Shown: positions 9,055 to 17,505, counted from the stretch's first letter. The stretch is DNA of 64,000 nt from Ilumatobacteraceae bacterium (GCA_021298195.1 JAJTEQ010000003.1:1-64000); one strand, 5' to 3'. Notes: generated by a model not told the origin, from the letters alone. Program-made: numbers and translations.

Positions 9055-9287
9055 CGGCGACGTCCCTCGCGGCGCCGTTTCGACGAACGACCCGGCTCGA
9101 GGGCCGACACCGTGACGCTTTGTCCGGGCTTCAACGTCTCGGTGGACAGGTTCTGGGGTCGACGACCCGCCAAACGTCGCAACAGGCGAGCGCCCCACAC
9201 CACGACACCGACGGCGAACCAACCGCGACGTCCACGACCGAACCCGTCCTTCAAACTGCGGGCACGAAGATAGGTCAGGAGCGACAC
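9051..9287 (-). CDS. small basic protein with one hydrophobic segment
   Basis: A 78-residue protein of unknown function. It has a basic N-terminus (RARSLKDGFGRGRR), a single hydrophobic stretch (GWFAVGVVVWGARLL, about 22-36) and a very basic C-terminus (SSKRRREGRRR). Its stop overlaps the ATG of the TtuB-like gene by four bases (ATGA), the best evidence that it is real. The start is a GTG at 9287. It could anchor a complex at the membrane or bind RNA; nothing in the sequence decides. Confidence 0.6.
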   Translation of the reverse strand: MSLLTYLRARSLKDGFGRGRRGWFAVGVVVWGARLLRRLAGRRPQNLSTETLKPGQSVTVSALEPGRSSKRRREGRRR

Positions 9288-9290
9288 GAG

Positions 9291-9512
9291 TCAGACGCGG
9301 CGAATCTCGACGACGGTCGAACGGCGCTTGCCGCTGCGCCGACCGAGCAGGAAGAAAACGACGACCAACGCCACGCCCACACCACCGGCGACGACCAGCA
9401 GCGTGGAACGACGGTCGTCGACCTTGCCCTGAACGTCTCCTTGAAGCGCCCGCAACTTGTCCTCGATGTCCTGGCGCGACACGCGCGACGACGATGAATC
9501 GGTGGTGGCCAT
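9291..9512 (-). CDS. small single-pass membrane protein
   Basis: 73 residues: a Ser-rich N-terminus, a short helical charged region (SRQDIEDKLRALQGDVQGKVDDRRS) and one transmembrane helix (TLLVVAGGVGVALVVVFFLL, about 37-56) followed by a basic tail. The start at 9512 has an AAGGAA ribosome-binding site and overlaps the preceding stop (TGATG). The RQDIEDKLRALQG...ddRR+TM layout recurs in uncharacterised actinobacterial proteins encoded beside Holin-X-like genes. Function unknown. Confidence 0.65.
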   Translation of the reverse strand: MATTDSSSSRVSRQDIEDKLRALQGDVQGKVDDRRSTLLVVAGGVGVALVVVFFLLGRRSGKRRSTVVEIRRV

Positions 9513-9859
9513 CAGCGAGGTTCCTTCCCAAGAGTTGCCTTCTTCACGCGCGACAGGGCCACGACGGACGCCACGACGCACAGGATCAGGACGATGACGT
9601 ACGGAACCCAACTGAAAGCTCCGTCGAAGGCGTCGGTTTCGGTTTGCAGAACGCGCAGGACTCCGAGCAGGACGAGTACCAGTCCGAGGCCCAGGAACAG
9701 CGACCCGGCGGTCCCGAGTGCGAGCCAGCGTCCGGCCCCCTTCAGCGGTCCGAGGGTCTCCTGCTTCGCGTAGTCGCGGACCAGGTCGACGACGTCACCG
9801 ACGCTCGCCGACTCACGGCGCCGGCGGGGCGATTCGGGGGTCTGATCGGCGGCGGCCAC
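9512..9859 (-). CDS. Holin-X-like (phage holin superfamily III) membrane protein
   Basis: 115 residues with an arginine-rich N-terminus (PRRRRESAS), an amphipathic region (VGDVVDLVRDYAKQETLGPLKGAGRWLA) and two transmembrane helices (about 48-70 and 84-104). This is the layout of the putative actinobacterial Holin-X family, which is chromosomal and not by itself evidence of a phage. It is the first gene of the small-gene run leading to ttuB-ttuA-trmI. Its role is unknown. Confidence 0.65.
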   Translation of the reverse strand: MAAADQTPESPRRRRESASVGDVVDLVRDYAKQETLGPLKGAGRWLALGTAGSLFLGLGLVLVLLGVLRVLQTETDAFDGAFSWVPYVIVLILCVVASVVALSRVKKATLGKEPR

Positions 9860-9917
9860 GCCTAGTTTCTAGCATCAGATCCACGAAACCCCACCTCAAC
9901 AACCGTGTCGAAGTCGT

Positions 9918-10556
9918 TCAATCGTCCGAGCGGGAGTTCAGGAGTCGGAAGCGCAGGGAGTCCTCGACCTCGGACAGCACCTCGGAGAACAACTCGAAGC
10001 GCCGTCGCACTCCTCCGGCACACAACAACCGCTGACGATCCGCGGACCCGAGCGGGGCCAGAGTCGCCACGGCATAACTCGCCTCCACCGGATCGAGATC
10101 ATCGAGATCGGGTCGCTTGGGAACCTCGACACCGAGTTCGGACACCAGGCCCCGGACACGATCGAGACCTCTCATCGCCGTGACCCGCAGATCGGCGACC
10201 TGCGACGGCGAGACGATCCCTCCGTCGACCAGATCCTCATCGGGCCAGTCGCGCACCTCGGCTCGCGGGAACGGATCGTCATCGAGCCAACGGACCACCT
10301 CGATACGACGCTGTCCGACCGCCAGCACGGCCAAACGTCCCTCGGTGATCGTCTTCACCTCCACGATGCGGGCCGCGGTGCCCACGTTCGTTCGAACGTC
10401 GCCTCCACCCACCTCACTACCCCGTTCGATCATGACCACTCCGAACTCCGCGGATCGCGACACCAGACATCGGTCGATCAGCTCCAGATAGCGCGGTTCG
10501 AAGACCTGCAACGGCAACAACGCTCCCGGCATCAAGGGACCACCGAGCGGGAACAT
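9918..10556 (-). CDS. Lon N-terminal (LAN) substrate-binding domain protein
   Basis: A stand-alone protein (about 212 residues) resembling the N-terminal domain of Lon protease: MFPLGGPLMPGALLPLQVFEPRYLELIDRCL followed by EFGVVMIERGSEVGGGD and VGTAARIVEV. It has no ATPase or protease domain. The start is ambiguous: the ATG at 10556 has GGTGAG upstream, while GTG codons at 10571, 10580 and 10583 are possible. It follows dacB by about 30 bases. Such proteins are widespread in actinobacteria and uncharacterised; substrate recognition is only inferred. Confidence 0.85.
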   Translation of the reverse strand: MFPLGGPLMPGALLPLQVFEPRYLELIDRCLVSRSAEFGVVMIERGSEVGGGDVRTNVGTAARIVEVKTITEGRLAVLAVGQRRIEVVRWLDDDPFPRAEVRDWPDEDLVDGGIVSPSQVADLRVTAMRGLDRVRGLVSELGVEVPKRPDLDDLDPVEASYAVATLAPLGSADRQRLLCAGGVRRRFELFSEVLSEVEDSLRFRLLNSRSDD

Positions 10557-10588
10557 CGGCGAGAGGCTCACCGGACGCACCACGTCGT

Positions 10589-12046
10589 TCAACGGGGCAC
10601 GACCGCGAGCGGGAGCAACTGATCCGCGATCGGCCCCGACGGGTACGAACCGATCGCTTCTCCCAGCAACTCTTCCCAGATCGGGACGAACGCCGACGGC
10701 TCGTCGACTCCGGTCGCCTCCAGCAGTACGACGAATCGGATCAGCGAACCACCCTCGACGGGCAGATAACCGATCAAACCCTTCACGTCGCTCAGCGATC
10801 CGGTCTTGGCGACGAGCCGATTCTCGATCGACGTCCCCACGAAGTATTGATCGAGTGTTCCGGTCTGGCCGGCCACCGCCAGCGCCGACACGATCGTCTC
10901 CCCCGGTGCGTAACGACCGAGAAGCGACATGAACGTCGAGCACGCGACCTTGTTCTCGCGCGACAAACCCGAACCATCGACCATGTTGAATCCCTGCAGC
11001 GGCACGCCCCATGCCGCCAGTCGCTCCATGACCGTGGTGACACCCGCCGCCCGCGTGCCGCTTTGCCGACTGGCGAAGCCGATTTCCTTCAGGAGCATCT
11101 CGGCGGTGTTGTTGTCACTGTTGCGTAGGAGCTCACCCACGATCGCCGACAGAGGCGCCGACGAGACCGACGCCACCACCGGCAATCCGTTCGGGGTCGT
11201 GCCACCGGTGGGAGCACCGGCGATGGTCACGCCACGCTCCTGCAAGAGACGCAGGAACTCTTGGGCCGCGCCGCCGGCCGGATCGGTGGTCTTGGTTCGC
11301 GTGGAGTTCACGGTGGCATCGTTGACCACCAGACCCGCGATCGGACCGCCCTCCACCGCGCGAAAGCCGATGGGCCACGTGGGCACGTACAACTCGGCGT
11401 CGTAACGCGACGCGTCGCCGACGAGGTTGCCGCCGATCTGGAGCACCCCGGCATCCACCACCGCTTGGGCCAAGGCCTCCAACGAGGTCGCCGGTTGTTG
11501 CGGATACCTGTTCAACGCGGCGTCGTCCGGGTACCACTGGGACGCGAGCAACGGATCTCCACCACCCACCAGATACAACGACCCGACGGCGCCGTTCACC
11601 AACTCGGCTCGCACCTCGGTGGTGAACACGTGATCCGGGCCGAGCACATCGAGCGCCACGGCGGCCACGATGAACTTCAACGTGCTGGCGGGCGTGACCG
11701 CGGTGTCGATGCCATCGGACAGGGCCAAGACCCCGTCGACACTCACCGCGGCGCACGAGCCCGGCAACACGGCCCCGCCCAAGGGCCGCAACGCCTGCTC
11801 GAACGCCGTCGACGACGTTTCGCGCGCCAACACCGCCGGGGTGCGCCGTAACGACAGCACCGGCGTCTGGGGTCGTTGCGGTGCGAACTCGGCGACGACG
11901 TCCGCAGCGGGTGGGGCGCTGTCGTCGTGCGAGGATGCGAATCGCCACGCCCCGAAGAGCACGACGGTCGGAAATGCGGCGACGAACAACAAGAACGCCA
12001 CGGGGTTCGTGGCCTGCTTGCGCCCCGTCTCCCGGCGACCGTTCAC
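10589..12046 (-). CDS. dacB: D-alanyl-D-alanine carboxypeptidase/endopeptidase, PBP4 (DacB) family
   Basis: A penicillin-binding S13-family peptidase (485 residues) that trims peptidoglycan cross-links outside the membrane. One N-terminal membrane anchor (about 16-34) is followed by the catalytic domain with the three expected motifs: SxxK as STLK (S121-K124), SxN in RNSDNNTAEM, and KTG in VAKTGSL. The large insertion between the first two motifs typical of PBP4 is present (EVRAELVNGAVGSLYLVGGGDPLL...). The GTG at 12046 is chosen because it overlaps the stop of the acyl-CoA synthetase gene as GTGA; the frame continues upstream to 12130 only inside that gene. Confidence 0.92.
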   Translation of the reverse strand: MNGRRETGRKQATNPVAFLLFVAAFPTVVLFGAWRFASSHDDSAPPAADVVAEFAPQRPQTPVLSLRRTPAVLARETSSTAFEQALRPLGGAVLPGSCAAVSVDGVLALSDGIDTAVTPASTLKFIVAAVALDVLGPDHVFTTEVRAELVNGAVGSLYLVGGGDPLLASQWYPDDAALNRYPQQPATSLEALAQAVVDAGVLQIGGNLVGDASRYDAELYVPTWPIGFRAVEGGPIAGLVVNDATVNSTRTKTTDPAGGAAQEFLRLLQERGVTIAGAPTGGTTPNGLPVVASVSSAPLSAIVGELLRNSDNNTAEMLLKEIGFASRQSGTRAAGVTTVMERLAAWGVPLQGFNMVDGSGLSRENKVACSTFMSLLGRYAPGETIVSALAVAGQTGTLDQYFVGTSIENRLVAKTGSLSDVKGLIGYLPVEGGSLIRFVVLLEATGVDEPSAFVPIWEELLGEAIGSYPSGPIADQLLPLAVVPR

Positions 12047-14205
12047 GACGTGGCTCGTCGAGAGCGGAACTCCGCCGCTCGATAGAGATGTCCGAGGGCC
12101 GTGACGGCCCGATTGCCCGATGGGTAACACAAGCGGCCGGTCGCGCGCACGGTGGCCGGTCCGGGGTTCGCGGGATCGGCGGTCGCCAACTCCGTCGCGG
12201 TGAGAATCGGCTTGCCGGTTCGACGCGACAACTCGTCGGCGGTCTCGGCGAATCGTTGGTCCTGACGCTCGTGATACGCCACGATGCGATCGAGTCCATG
12301 ATCGGGATGGAATCCGCCTTCGCGCATCAATCGGGCTTGATTGGACTGAATACCGATTCCCAGATAAATCACCGCGTGAACGTCGCGATGGGTGGCGATC
12401 ATTTCCAGCACCTCGGGAATCGTGTCACGCGTCTCTCCGCCCGCGCAGTCGACCGGGTTTCCCTTGCTCCAACGAGGTGGCAACTTGGTGTCGATCATCG
12501 CGGTCAGATCCGCCGGCAGCTCCATCAGGTTCAAGTGTCCATCGCGTGTGAGCGCGTCAGAGGTGACGACGCCCCAACCGCCCGCCGTCGTCATCACCAC
12601 CACGTTCGGACCCATCGGCAAGGGTTGAGTGGCGAACGTGGCCGCGGCTTCGAACGCTTCCTCCACCGTCGCGGCCCGGGTGATGCCCGCCGCCCGACAG
12701 AAGCCGTCGAACACCTTGTCGTTGGCCGCCAACGCGCCGGTGTGGGAGGCCGCCGCTTTGGCTCCGCCTTCGGTGGCCCCGCCCTTGACCAGCACGAGCG
12801 GTTTGCGAGCGGCCACCGAGGCGAGTCGGGACATCAACGCCCGACCATCGGTGATGCCCTCGACATATGCCAGCCCCACCGAGGTCGCGGGATCGTCGGC
12901 GTAGAAATCCAAGTAGTCGGCCACCGTCACGGCCGCCGCGTTGCCGGCCGAGACCGCACGACTGATGCCGACGCCGGTCGCCCGGGCGTAGTTCATGAAC
13001 GACGACACGAAGTTCCCACTCTGGCTGGCCACCCCGATGCGACCCGCGGGCGGGTACGGGGCGACGATCTGGGCGCACAGGTTCGCCGGCGTGCTCACCA
13101 CCCCTTGACCATTGGGACCGGCGAGCAGGATCCCCAATTCGTCGGCCAACGCGACGAGTTCGCGTTCGGCCCGGCGCCCCTCCTCGCCCGCCTCGCCGTA
13201 GCCGGCCGACGTGAGAAAGGCCGCCTTGATTCCTTTGGCCGCGCAGGCGCGCAACAAGTCGGGGTTCGCCGACGCGGGCGTACAGACGAACACCAAATCG
13301 ATGACACCGTCGGGCAGATCGGCGATGTCGGCCACCGTGCGAACACCCAGAACCGTTTCGCTCTGGAGATTCGTGCCGTACACACCTCCGGCGTACCCGC
13401 CCGCGAGGATGTTGTGCAACGAGACGAACCCGAACTTTCCGGGATGCGTCGACGCCCCGGTCACCAAAACCGCGCGCGGTTCGAACAGAGCACGGAACTG
13501 CTCGTCGCTCGGTCGACGTCGTGCTTCGACGCGGTTCTCTCGCTGGTCCGACAACTCGACCAAGGCGTCCACGGCCACCGGCAGACCATCGGATCGAACG
13601 ATCAACGGGTTGACGTCGACGCTGGCCACATCCGGTCTCTCGTCGGCGAGGCGACCCAAGCCCACCAGCACGTCGATCAGACGTTCACGGTCGACGGCGG
13701 CCTCGCCGCGAAATTCACCGAGCAACTTCTGCGTGGCCAGATCCGAAATCATGTCCGCCGCCGTCACGCGGTCCAGCGGCGCCGGACGGAACACCACGTC
13801 GGCGACGGCCTCGGCCAGGATTCCTCCCACACCCAACATCACGCTGGCCCCGAATTGCTCGTCACGCACGACTCCGGCGATGAGTTCCCGATTGCCCTGC
13901 ACCATGGGCGCCACCAACACGGTGACGGGACCGTCGTCGGGGCGGGCGGCGGCCAACAACTCGGTGGCGGCCGCGCGAACGGCCTCGGCGGACGACAGTT
14001 TCAGCCGGACCAGTCCCCGCTCGGTCTTGTGGGCGATGGCGTCTCCGCACAACTTGGCCACCACCGGCAGACCGATCTGCTCGGCGGCCACGACCGCGGC
14101 GTCGCAGTCGGTCACCTCGCGCTCGTCGGCCATCGGCACCCCGTAGGCACGCAGCAGCGCCTTCGACGCCGATTCCGAGAGGGTACGTGAGGAGGGGGAG
14201 TCCAT
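12043..14205 (-). CDS. ADP-forming acyl-CoA synthetase (acetate--CoA ligase family)
   Basis: A 720-residue single-chain NDP-forming acyl-CoA synthetase, interconverting acyl-CoA + ADP + Pi with acid + ATP + CoA. The ATP-grasp part comes first (about 1-225; SKALLRAYGVP, AIAHKTERGLVRLKL), then the CoA-binding Rossmann domain (about 240-360; VLVTGASTHPGKFGF), then the ligase domains with IGVASQSGNF and the phospho-histidine motif ASHTGALA. The domain order is beta then alpha, the reverse of E. coli Pka/YfiQ. There is no GNAT acetyltransferase domain, so it is probably a metabolic enzyme rather than a protein acetyltransferase. The substrate acid is unknown. It overlaps dacB by four bases. Confidence 0.88.
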   Translation of the reverse strand: MDSPSSRTLSESASKALLRAYGVPMADEREVTDCDAAVVAAEQIGLPVVAKLCGDAIAHKTERGLVRLKLSSAEAVRAAATELLAAARPDDGPVTVLVAPMVQGNRELIAGVVRDEQFGASVMLGVGGILAEAVADVVFRPAPLDRVTAADMISDLATQKLLGEFRGEAAVDRERLIDVLVGLGRLADERPDVASVDVNPLIVRSDGLPVAVDALVELSDQRENRVEARRRPSDEQFRALFEPRAVLVTGASTHPGKFGFVSLHNILAGGYAGGVYGTNLQSETVLGVRTVADIADLPDGVIDLVFVCTPASANPDLLRACAAKGIKAAFLTSAGYGEAGEEGRRAERELVALADELGILLAGPNGQGVVSTPANLCAQIVAPYPPAGRIGVASQSGNFVSSFMNYARATGVGISRAVSAGNAAAVTVADYLDFYADDPATSVGLAYVEGITDGRALMSRLASVAARKPLVLVKGGATEGGAKAAASHTGALAANDKVFDGFCRAAGITRAATVEEAFEAAATFATQPLPMGPNVVVMTTAGGWGVVTSDALTRDGHLNLMELPADLTAMIDTKLPPRWSKGNPVDCAGGETRDTIPEVLEMIATHRDVHAVIYLGIGIQSNQARLMREGGFHPDHGLDRIVAYHERQDQRFAETADELSRRTGKPILTATELATADPANPGPATVRATGRLCYPSGNRAVTALGHLYRAAEFRSRRATS

Positions 14206-14276
14206 CCCCCCAAGGTAGTGCCGTGATGGTTCGAGACGCAGGAACGGTCACCGAGCCACCCATGATCACGGACACG

Positions 14277-14312
14277 AAAATGCCCCGGAGATCGCCAGGA
14301 TCCCCGGGGCAT
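14277..14312 (-). terminator. Rho-independent terminator after tRNA-Pro
   Basis: On the minus strand, an 8-bp stem TGCCCCGG/CCGGGGCA (14304-14311 with 14281-14288) is followed directly by TTTT (14280-14277). It starts a few bases after the encoded CCA of tRNA-Pro and is the expected end of that transcript. Confidence 0.85.
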
Positions 14313-14315
14313 CGT

Positions 14316-14392
14316 TGGTCGGGCTGACAGGACTTGAACCTGCGACCTCTTGACCCCCAGTCAAGCGCGCTACCAAGCTGCGCCACAGCCCG
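14316..14392 (-). tRNA. tRNA-Pro (GGG anticodon)
   Basis: A 77-base tRNA with CCA encoded. The 7-bp acceptor stem is CGGGCTG/CAGCCCG, with discriminator A. The D-arm is GGCGCAGCTTGGTAGCGC, the anticodon stem CTTGA/TCAAG has loop CTGGGGG giving anticodon GGG, and the T-arm contains GGTTCAAGTCC. GGG reads CCC and CCU proline codons. The C1-G72 pair at the acceptor end is a bacterial tRNA-Pro trait. Confidence 0.96.
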
Positions 14393-14407
14393 AGATATGT
14401 GCTCGCC

Positions 14408-14413
14408 ACCCTA
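14408..14413 (-). promoter_or_regulatory. candidate -10 element for tRNA-Pro
   Basis: TAGGGT on the minus strand ends 15 bases before the mature tRNA 5' end, a normal position for a -10 with a short leader. It matches the TANNNT pattern used elsewhere in this window. The -35 region is not close to consensus. Confidence 0.45.
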
Positions 14414-14426
14414 TCGGGGGTCCGCC

Positions 14427-14696
14427 TCACAGAAACAGGTCCACCACCCGCCAACCGAGATAGAGGCACAACGCGACCACCAGCAACTTGAAGTGCCACG
14501 GAGCTTTGGCCTCGGACTCGACGTCACCCGACGCCAAACGTCGTAGGTCGATATTCTCGGCCGTGACACGGCGGTGGCTCGGCGTCGTGCTGGCCACCTT
14601 CGGTGCTTCGAGAACGCGCCCGCAACTCGGGCAGGATCCGTCCTCGCGCATGGCCGAGGGCGCCCAATACTTGGCGCACTCCTCGCAGAACGGCAT
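14427..14696 (-). CDS. zinc-ribbon membrane protein
   Basis: 89 residues: an N-terminal zinc ribbon (MPFCEECAKYWAP ... CPSCGRVLE, two CxxC pairs at C4/C7 and C22/C25) and a C-terminal transmembrane helix (about 68-88, HFKLLVVALCLYLGWRVVDLFL). Its start overlaps the der stop by one base (TGATG), so it belongs to the der transcription unit. This ribbon-plus-helix protein follows der in several actinobacteria. Function unknown. Confidence 0.75.
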   Translation of the reverse strand: MPFCEECAKYWAPSAMREDGSCPSCGRVLEAPKVASTTPSHRRVTAENIDLRRLASGDVESEAKAPWHFKLLVVALCLYLGWRVVDLFL

Positions 14697-16051
14697 CAGT
14701 CGCCCCGCTTGCGCACCCGCAACTTCAACGGGGTCGAACCAAAACCGAACGCCTCACGTATGGAGCGCTCCAGATATCGCAGATACGTGTGCGGCAACTC
14801 GCGGTTGACGAACAACGTGAAGGTGGGCGGATCCGTCGCGCCTTGGATCGCGTACATCACCTTGGCGCCGCCCGCCGCCGGCTGGCGCTGCTGAGCGTCG
14901 GCGATGACCCGATTCACGTCGCGAGTGGGAACGCGACGGTGATACTGCTCGATCGCCTCCTGCAGGACGGGCCGCAACTTGTGGACCCCCTTGCCCGTGA
15001 GCGCCGAGATCTTCAACACCGGAGCGTCGTCCATGAAGTACAACTTGCGCTTCACCTCGTTCTCGATTCGCTCGCGATCCTCGACGTCCTCGATCAACTC
15101 CCACTTGTTCAAGAGGATCAGGATCGGACATCCCGCGGCATCGACGCGTTCCGCCAGACGTTGATCCTGGGCGGTGACCCCCTGGGTCGCGTCGATCACG
15201 AACAGAGCGATGTCGGACGCGTCCACCGCGCGCAATGCGCGAACCAGCGAGTAATACTCGGCGGTGTCGTCGATGCGCGAACGGCGTCGCATGCCCGCGG
15301 TGTCGACGAAGACCACCGGCCCGTCCTCGGTTTCCACCAGGGTGTCGATCGCGTCGCGGGTTGTTCCGGGCATGTCGTGAACCACGGATCGGTCCTCACC
15401 CACCAAGCGGTTGAACAACGTGCTCTTGCCCACGTTCGGACGGCCGATCAAGGCCACCCGCGGAGGCTTCTGATCCCCCACCGGAACGATCTCCTCGTCG
15501 AGTCCGTAAGACTCGACGTATTCGTCGCTCAACGGCGCGTCGGGCACGCGCGAGATGATCTCGTCCAACAGATCGCCGGCTCGACGCCCGTGCAACGCGC
15601 TGACCGGATACGGCTCACCGAGGCCGAGCGACAGGAATTCCCAACGATCGGCTTCGCGGCGGTCGTTGTCGGCCTTGTTCACCACCAACATCACCGGTGG
15701 CGACACCTTGCGCAACCACGACGCCACGGCCTCGTCCTCGTCGGTGACACCGACCGAACCATCGGTGAGAAAGATGATGAGATCGGCCGAACGCACGGCC
15801 GCCTCGACCTGACGGCTCACCTTGGCATCCAGTTCCGATCCGGCCGGCAGCCATCCCCCGGTGTCGACCAGGCGGAAACGGCGACCGAGCCATTCCGCTT
15901 CCAACTCCTTGCGGTCACGGGTGACGCCGGGACGATCCTCCACGATGGCGGCTTGTTCACCGATGAATCGGTTGAACAGCGTGCTCTTGCCGACGTTGGG
16001 GCGACCGACGATGACGACGATCGGTAGCGGAGTCTCCTCGATCTCGCTCAC
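14696..16051 (-). CDS. der: ribosome-assembly GTPase Der (EngA)
   Basis: Der is an essential GTPase with two G domains in tandem that helps mature the 50S subunit. The 451 residues show both P-loops as GRPNVGKST (residues 16-24 and again near 190), DTGGW and DTAGM switch II motifs, NKAD and NKWE specificity motifs, and a C-terminal KH-like domain ending PLKLRVRKRGD. The GTG start at 16051 lies four bases after the DUF512 gene's stop. No unusual residues were seen. Confidence 0.96.
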   Translation of the reverse strand: MSEIEETPLPIVVIVGRPNVGKSTLFNRFIGEQAAIVEDRPGVTRDRKELEAEWLGRRFRLVDTGGWLPAGSELDAKVSRQVEAAVRSADLIIFLTDGSVGVTDEDEAVASWLRKVSPPVMLVVNKADNDRREADRWEFLSLGLGEPYPVSALHGRRAGDLLDEIISRVPDAPLSDEYVESYGLDEEIVPVGDQKPPRVALIGRPNVGKSTLFNRLVGEDRSVVHDMPGTTRDAIDTLVETEDGPVVFVDTAGMRRRSRIDDTAEYYSLVRALRAVDASDIALFVIDATQGVTAQDQRLAERVDAAGCPILILLNKWELIEDVEDRERIENEVKRKLYFMDDAPVLKISALTGKGVHKLRPVLQEAIEQYHRRVPTRDVNRVIADAQQRQPAAGGAKVMYAIQGATDPPTFTLFVNRELPHTYLRYLERSIREAFGFGSTPLKLRVRKRGD

Positions 16052-16054
16052 TGC

Positions 16055-17416
16055 TCATCTCCCCAGGGCGCGCCGCAACGCGATTCCGTCGGTCGGTACG
16101 ACCTCGACCGTTCGCGGCAGATCGTCGACGGTGAGACCATCGAGAAAGCGACCTTCGGACAAACAGACATCCGGTACAAGGTACCGGTGACCGACCGGTT
16201 CACCTTCGAGAACCCGCGAGATGTCCGTCCCCACCATCAAACCCGTCACACCGGTGTTACCCCCGAAGTGATCGTTCGGCACCACGATCACCCGAGCGCC
16301 GTAGGTCCCGGTCAGCACGCCGACCGGTGCACCGTCGGGCGCCGACCGGCGACCGAGCGCGACCGGCACCGCCGAACCGTGGTCACGCAATCCGGTGTCC
16401 CCGGCCGGATTACGAACCGCTCGGTATCCCTCCGCCGGCGCTCCGTCCACCCACGCGAAGAATCCGCTTTGTGGTCCGGTCGGGACCTCCAATCGTCCCG
16501 TGAACTCCCATTCGAACGTGCGGGCCATTCCGATGCCGTCCTCGTGCATCCCGAAACCCTCGTACTCCTCGCCCTCCGGAAAGGGCCGTTCGGCCATGAG
16601 GTAGTACTCGTCGGCGGCGAAGACCATGCGTCGACCGAGGACCGACATGAAGACGTCCTGCCAACGCGCGACGAGGTCGACCACCGCTTCGGCTTCGGCT
16701 CGGGTGTGGGCGCGCATCGCCGATTCGGTGTTGTAGCGACTGATCCCGAGCGGCACGACGGCCACCGAATTCAGGTCGGGATAACGATCGAGAATGCCGA
16801 TCATGGTGTCCTCGAGGATCGGGCCGTCGTTCACGCCCGGACAAACCACCAGCTGACCGTTCACGGTGATGCCGTGGTTCAGCAACTGTCGCAACCATCG
16901 CAGGCTCATTCCACCGCGCGGGTTGCGCAACATCTCGCTGCGCACCGACGGGTCAGTGGCGTGGATGCTCACGTTGAGCGGTGACAGCCCTTCGGTGACC
17001 ACTCGTTCCAGGTCCGCCTCGGTGAATCGCGTCAGGGTCGTGAAGTTCCCGTACAGGAAGCTCAGGCGATAATCGTCGTCCTTCAAATAGAGACTGCGGC
17101 GCATCCCGGGCGGGAGTTGATAGATGAAGCAGAACGCGCAATGGTTGTCGCACGTCCGCACCCGATCGAACAGGGCGCTCGAGACCTCCGCCCCGAGAGT
17201 TTCACCGTCGCGCTTGCGCACCTCGAGGATCATCTCGATCCCACCTCGGACGATCTCGAGATCCACCTCGGCGTCGTCGGCCAGCAGACGCCACTCGATG
17301 ATGTCGCGCGGCGAGACTCCGTTGATGCTGCGAACCTCGTCACCGACGCACAAACCGGCCCGAGACGCGGGCGAGTCGGTTGTCACGGCCACCACGGTGG
17401 GAGCCGACTGCTTCAT
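16055..17416 (-). CDS. PDZ-containing radical SAM protein, DUF512 family
   Basis: 453 residues. An N-terminal PDZ-like domain (about 1-60; SPASRAGLCVGDEVRSINGVSPRDIIEW) is followed by a radical-SAM-type cluster motif CDNHCAFCF (C89, C93, C96, CxxxCxxC), then GMRRSLYLKDDDYRLSFLYGNFTTLT, and the C-terminal DUF512 domain with GVLTGTYGA and FGGNTGVTGLM. Members are uncharacterised FeS proteins known from cyanobacteria, clostridia and actinobacteria. The gene sits directly upstream of der, an association also recalled from clostridia, which hints at ribosome or RNA modification. That role is inference. ATG at 17416. Confidence 0.85.
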   Translation of the reverse strand: MKQSAPTVVAVTTDSPASRAGLCVGDEVRSINGVSPRDIIEWRLLADDAEVDLEIVRGGIEMILEVRKRDGETLGAEVSSALFDRVRTCDNHCAFCFIYQLPPGMRRSLYLKDDDYRLSFLYGNFTTLTRFTEADLERVVTEGLSPLNVSIHATDPSVRSEMLRNPRGGMSLRWLRQLLNHGITVNGQLVVCPGVNDGPILEDTMIGILDRYPDLNSVAVVPLGISRYNTESAMRAHTRAEAEAVVDLVARWQDVFMSVLGRRMVFAADEYYLMAERPFPEGEEYEGFGMHEDGIGMARTFEWEFTGRLEVPTGPQSGFFAWVDGAPAEGYRAVRNPAGDTGLRDHGSAVPVALGRRSAPDGAPVGVLTGTYGARVIVVPNDHFGGNTGVTGLMVGTDISRVLEGEPVGHRYLVPDVCLSEGRFLDGLTVDDLPRTVEVVPTDGIALRRALGR

Positions 17417-17505
17417 GCCGACCGCTCCCGAATTCTCGACCCACGAATTCGGCGAGGTGACATACGGCGAGGCTACCCGTCGACTTTCGGGCACGGGTCG
17501 TTCGT

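Noticed and set aside
9512-9859. sign of a prophage (holin-like gene)
   Set aside because: The Holin-X family is chromosomal in actinobacteria, the gene is in a housekeeping operon, and there are no other phage genes or attachment sites.
11881-14190. 769-aa plus-strand open frame opposite the acyl-CoA synthetase
   Set aside because: Antisense shadow of a conserved gene; no start with a ribosome-binding site and no domain.
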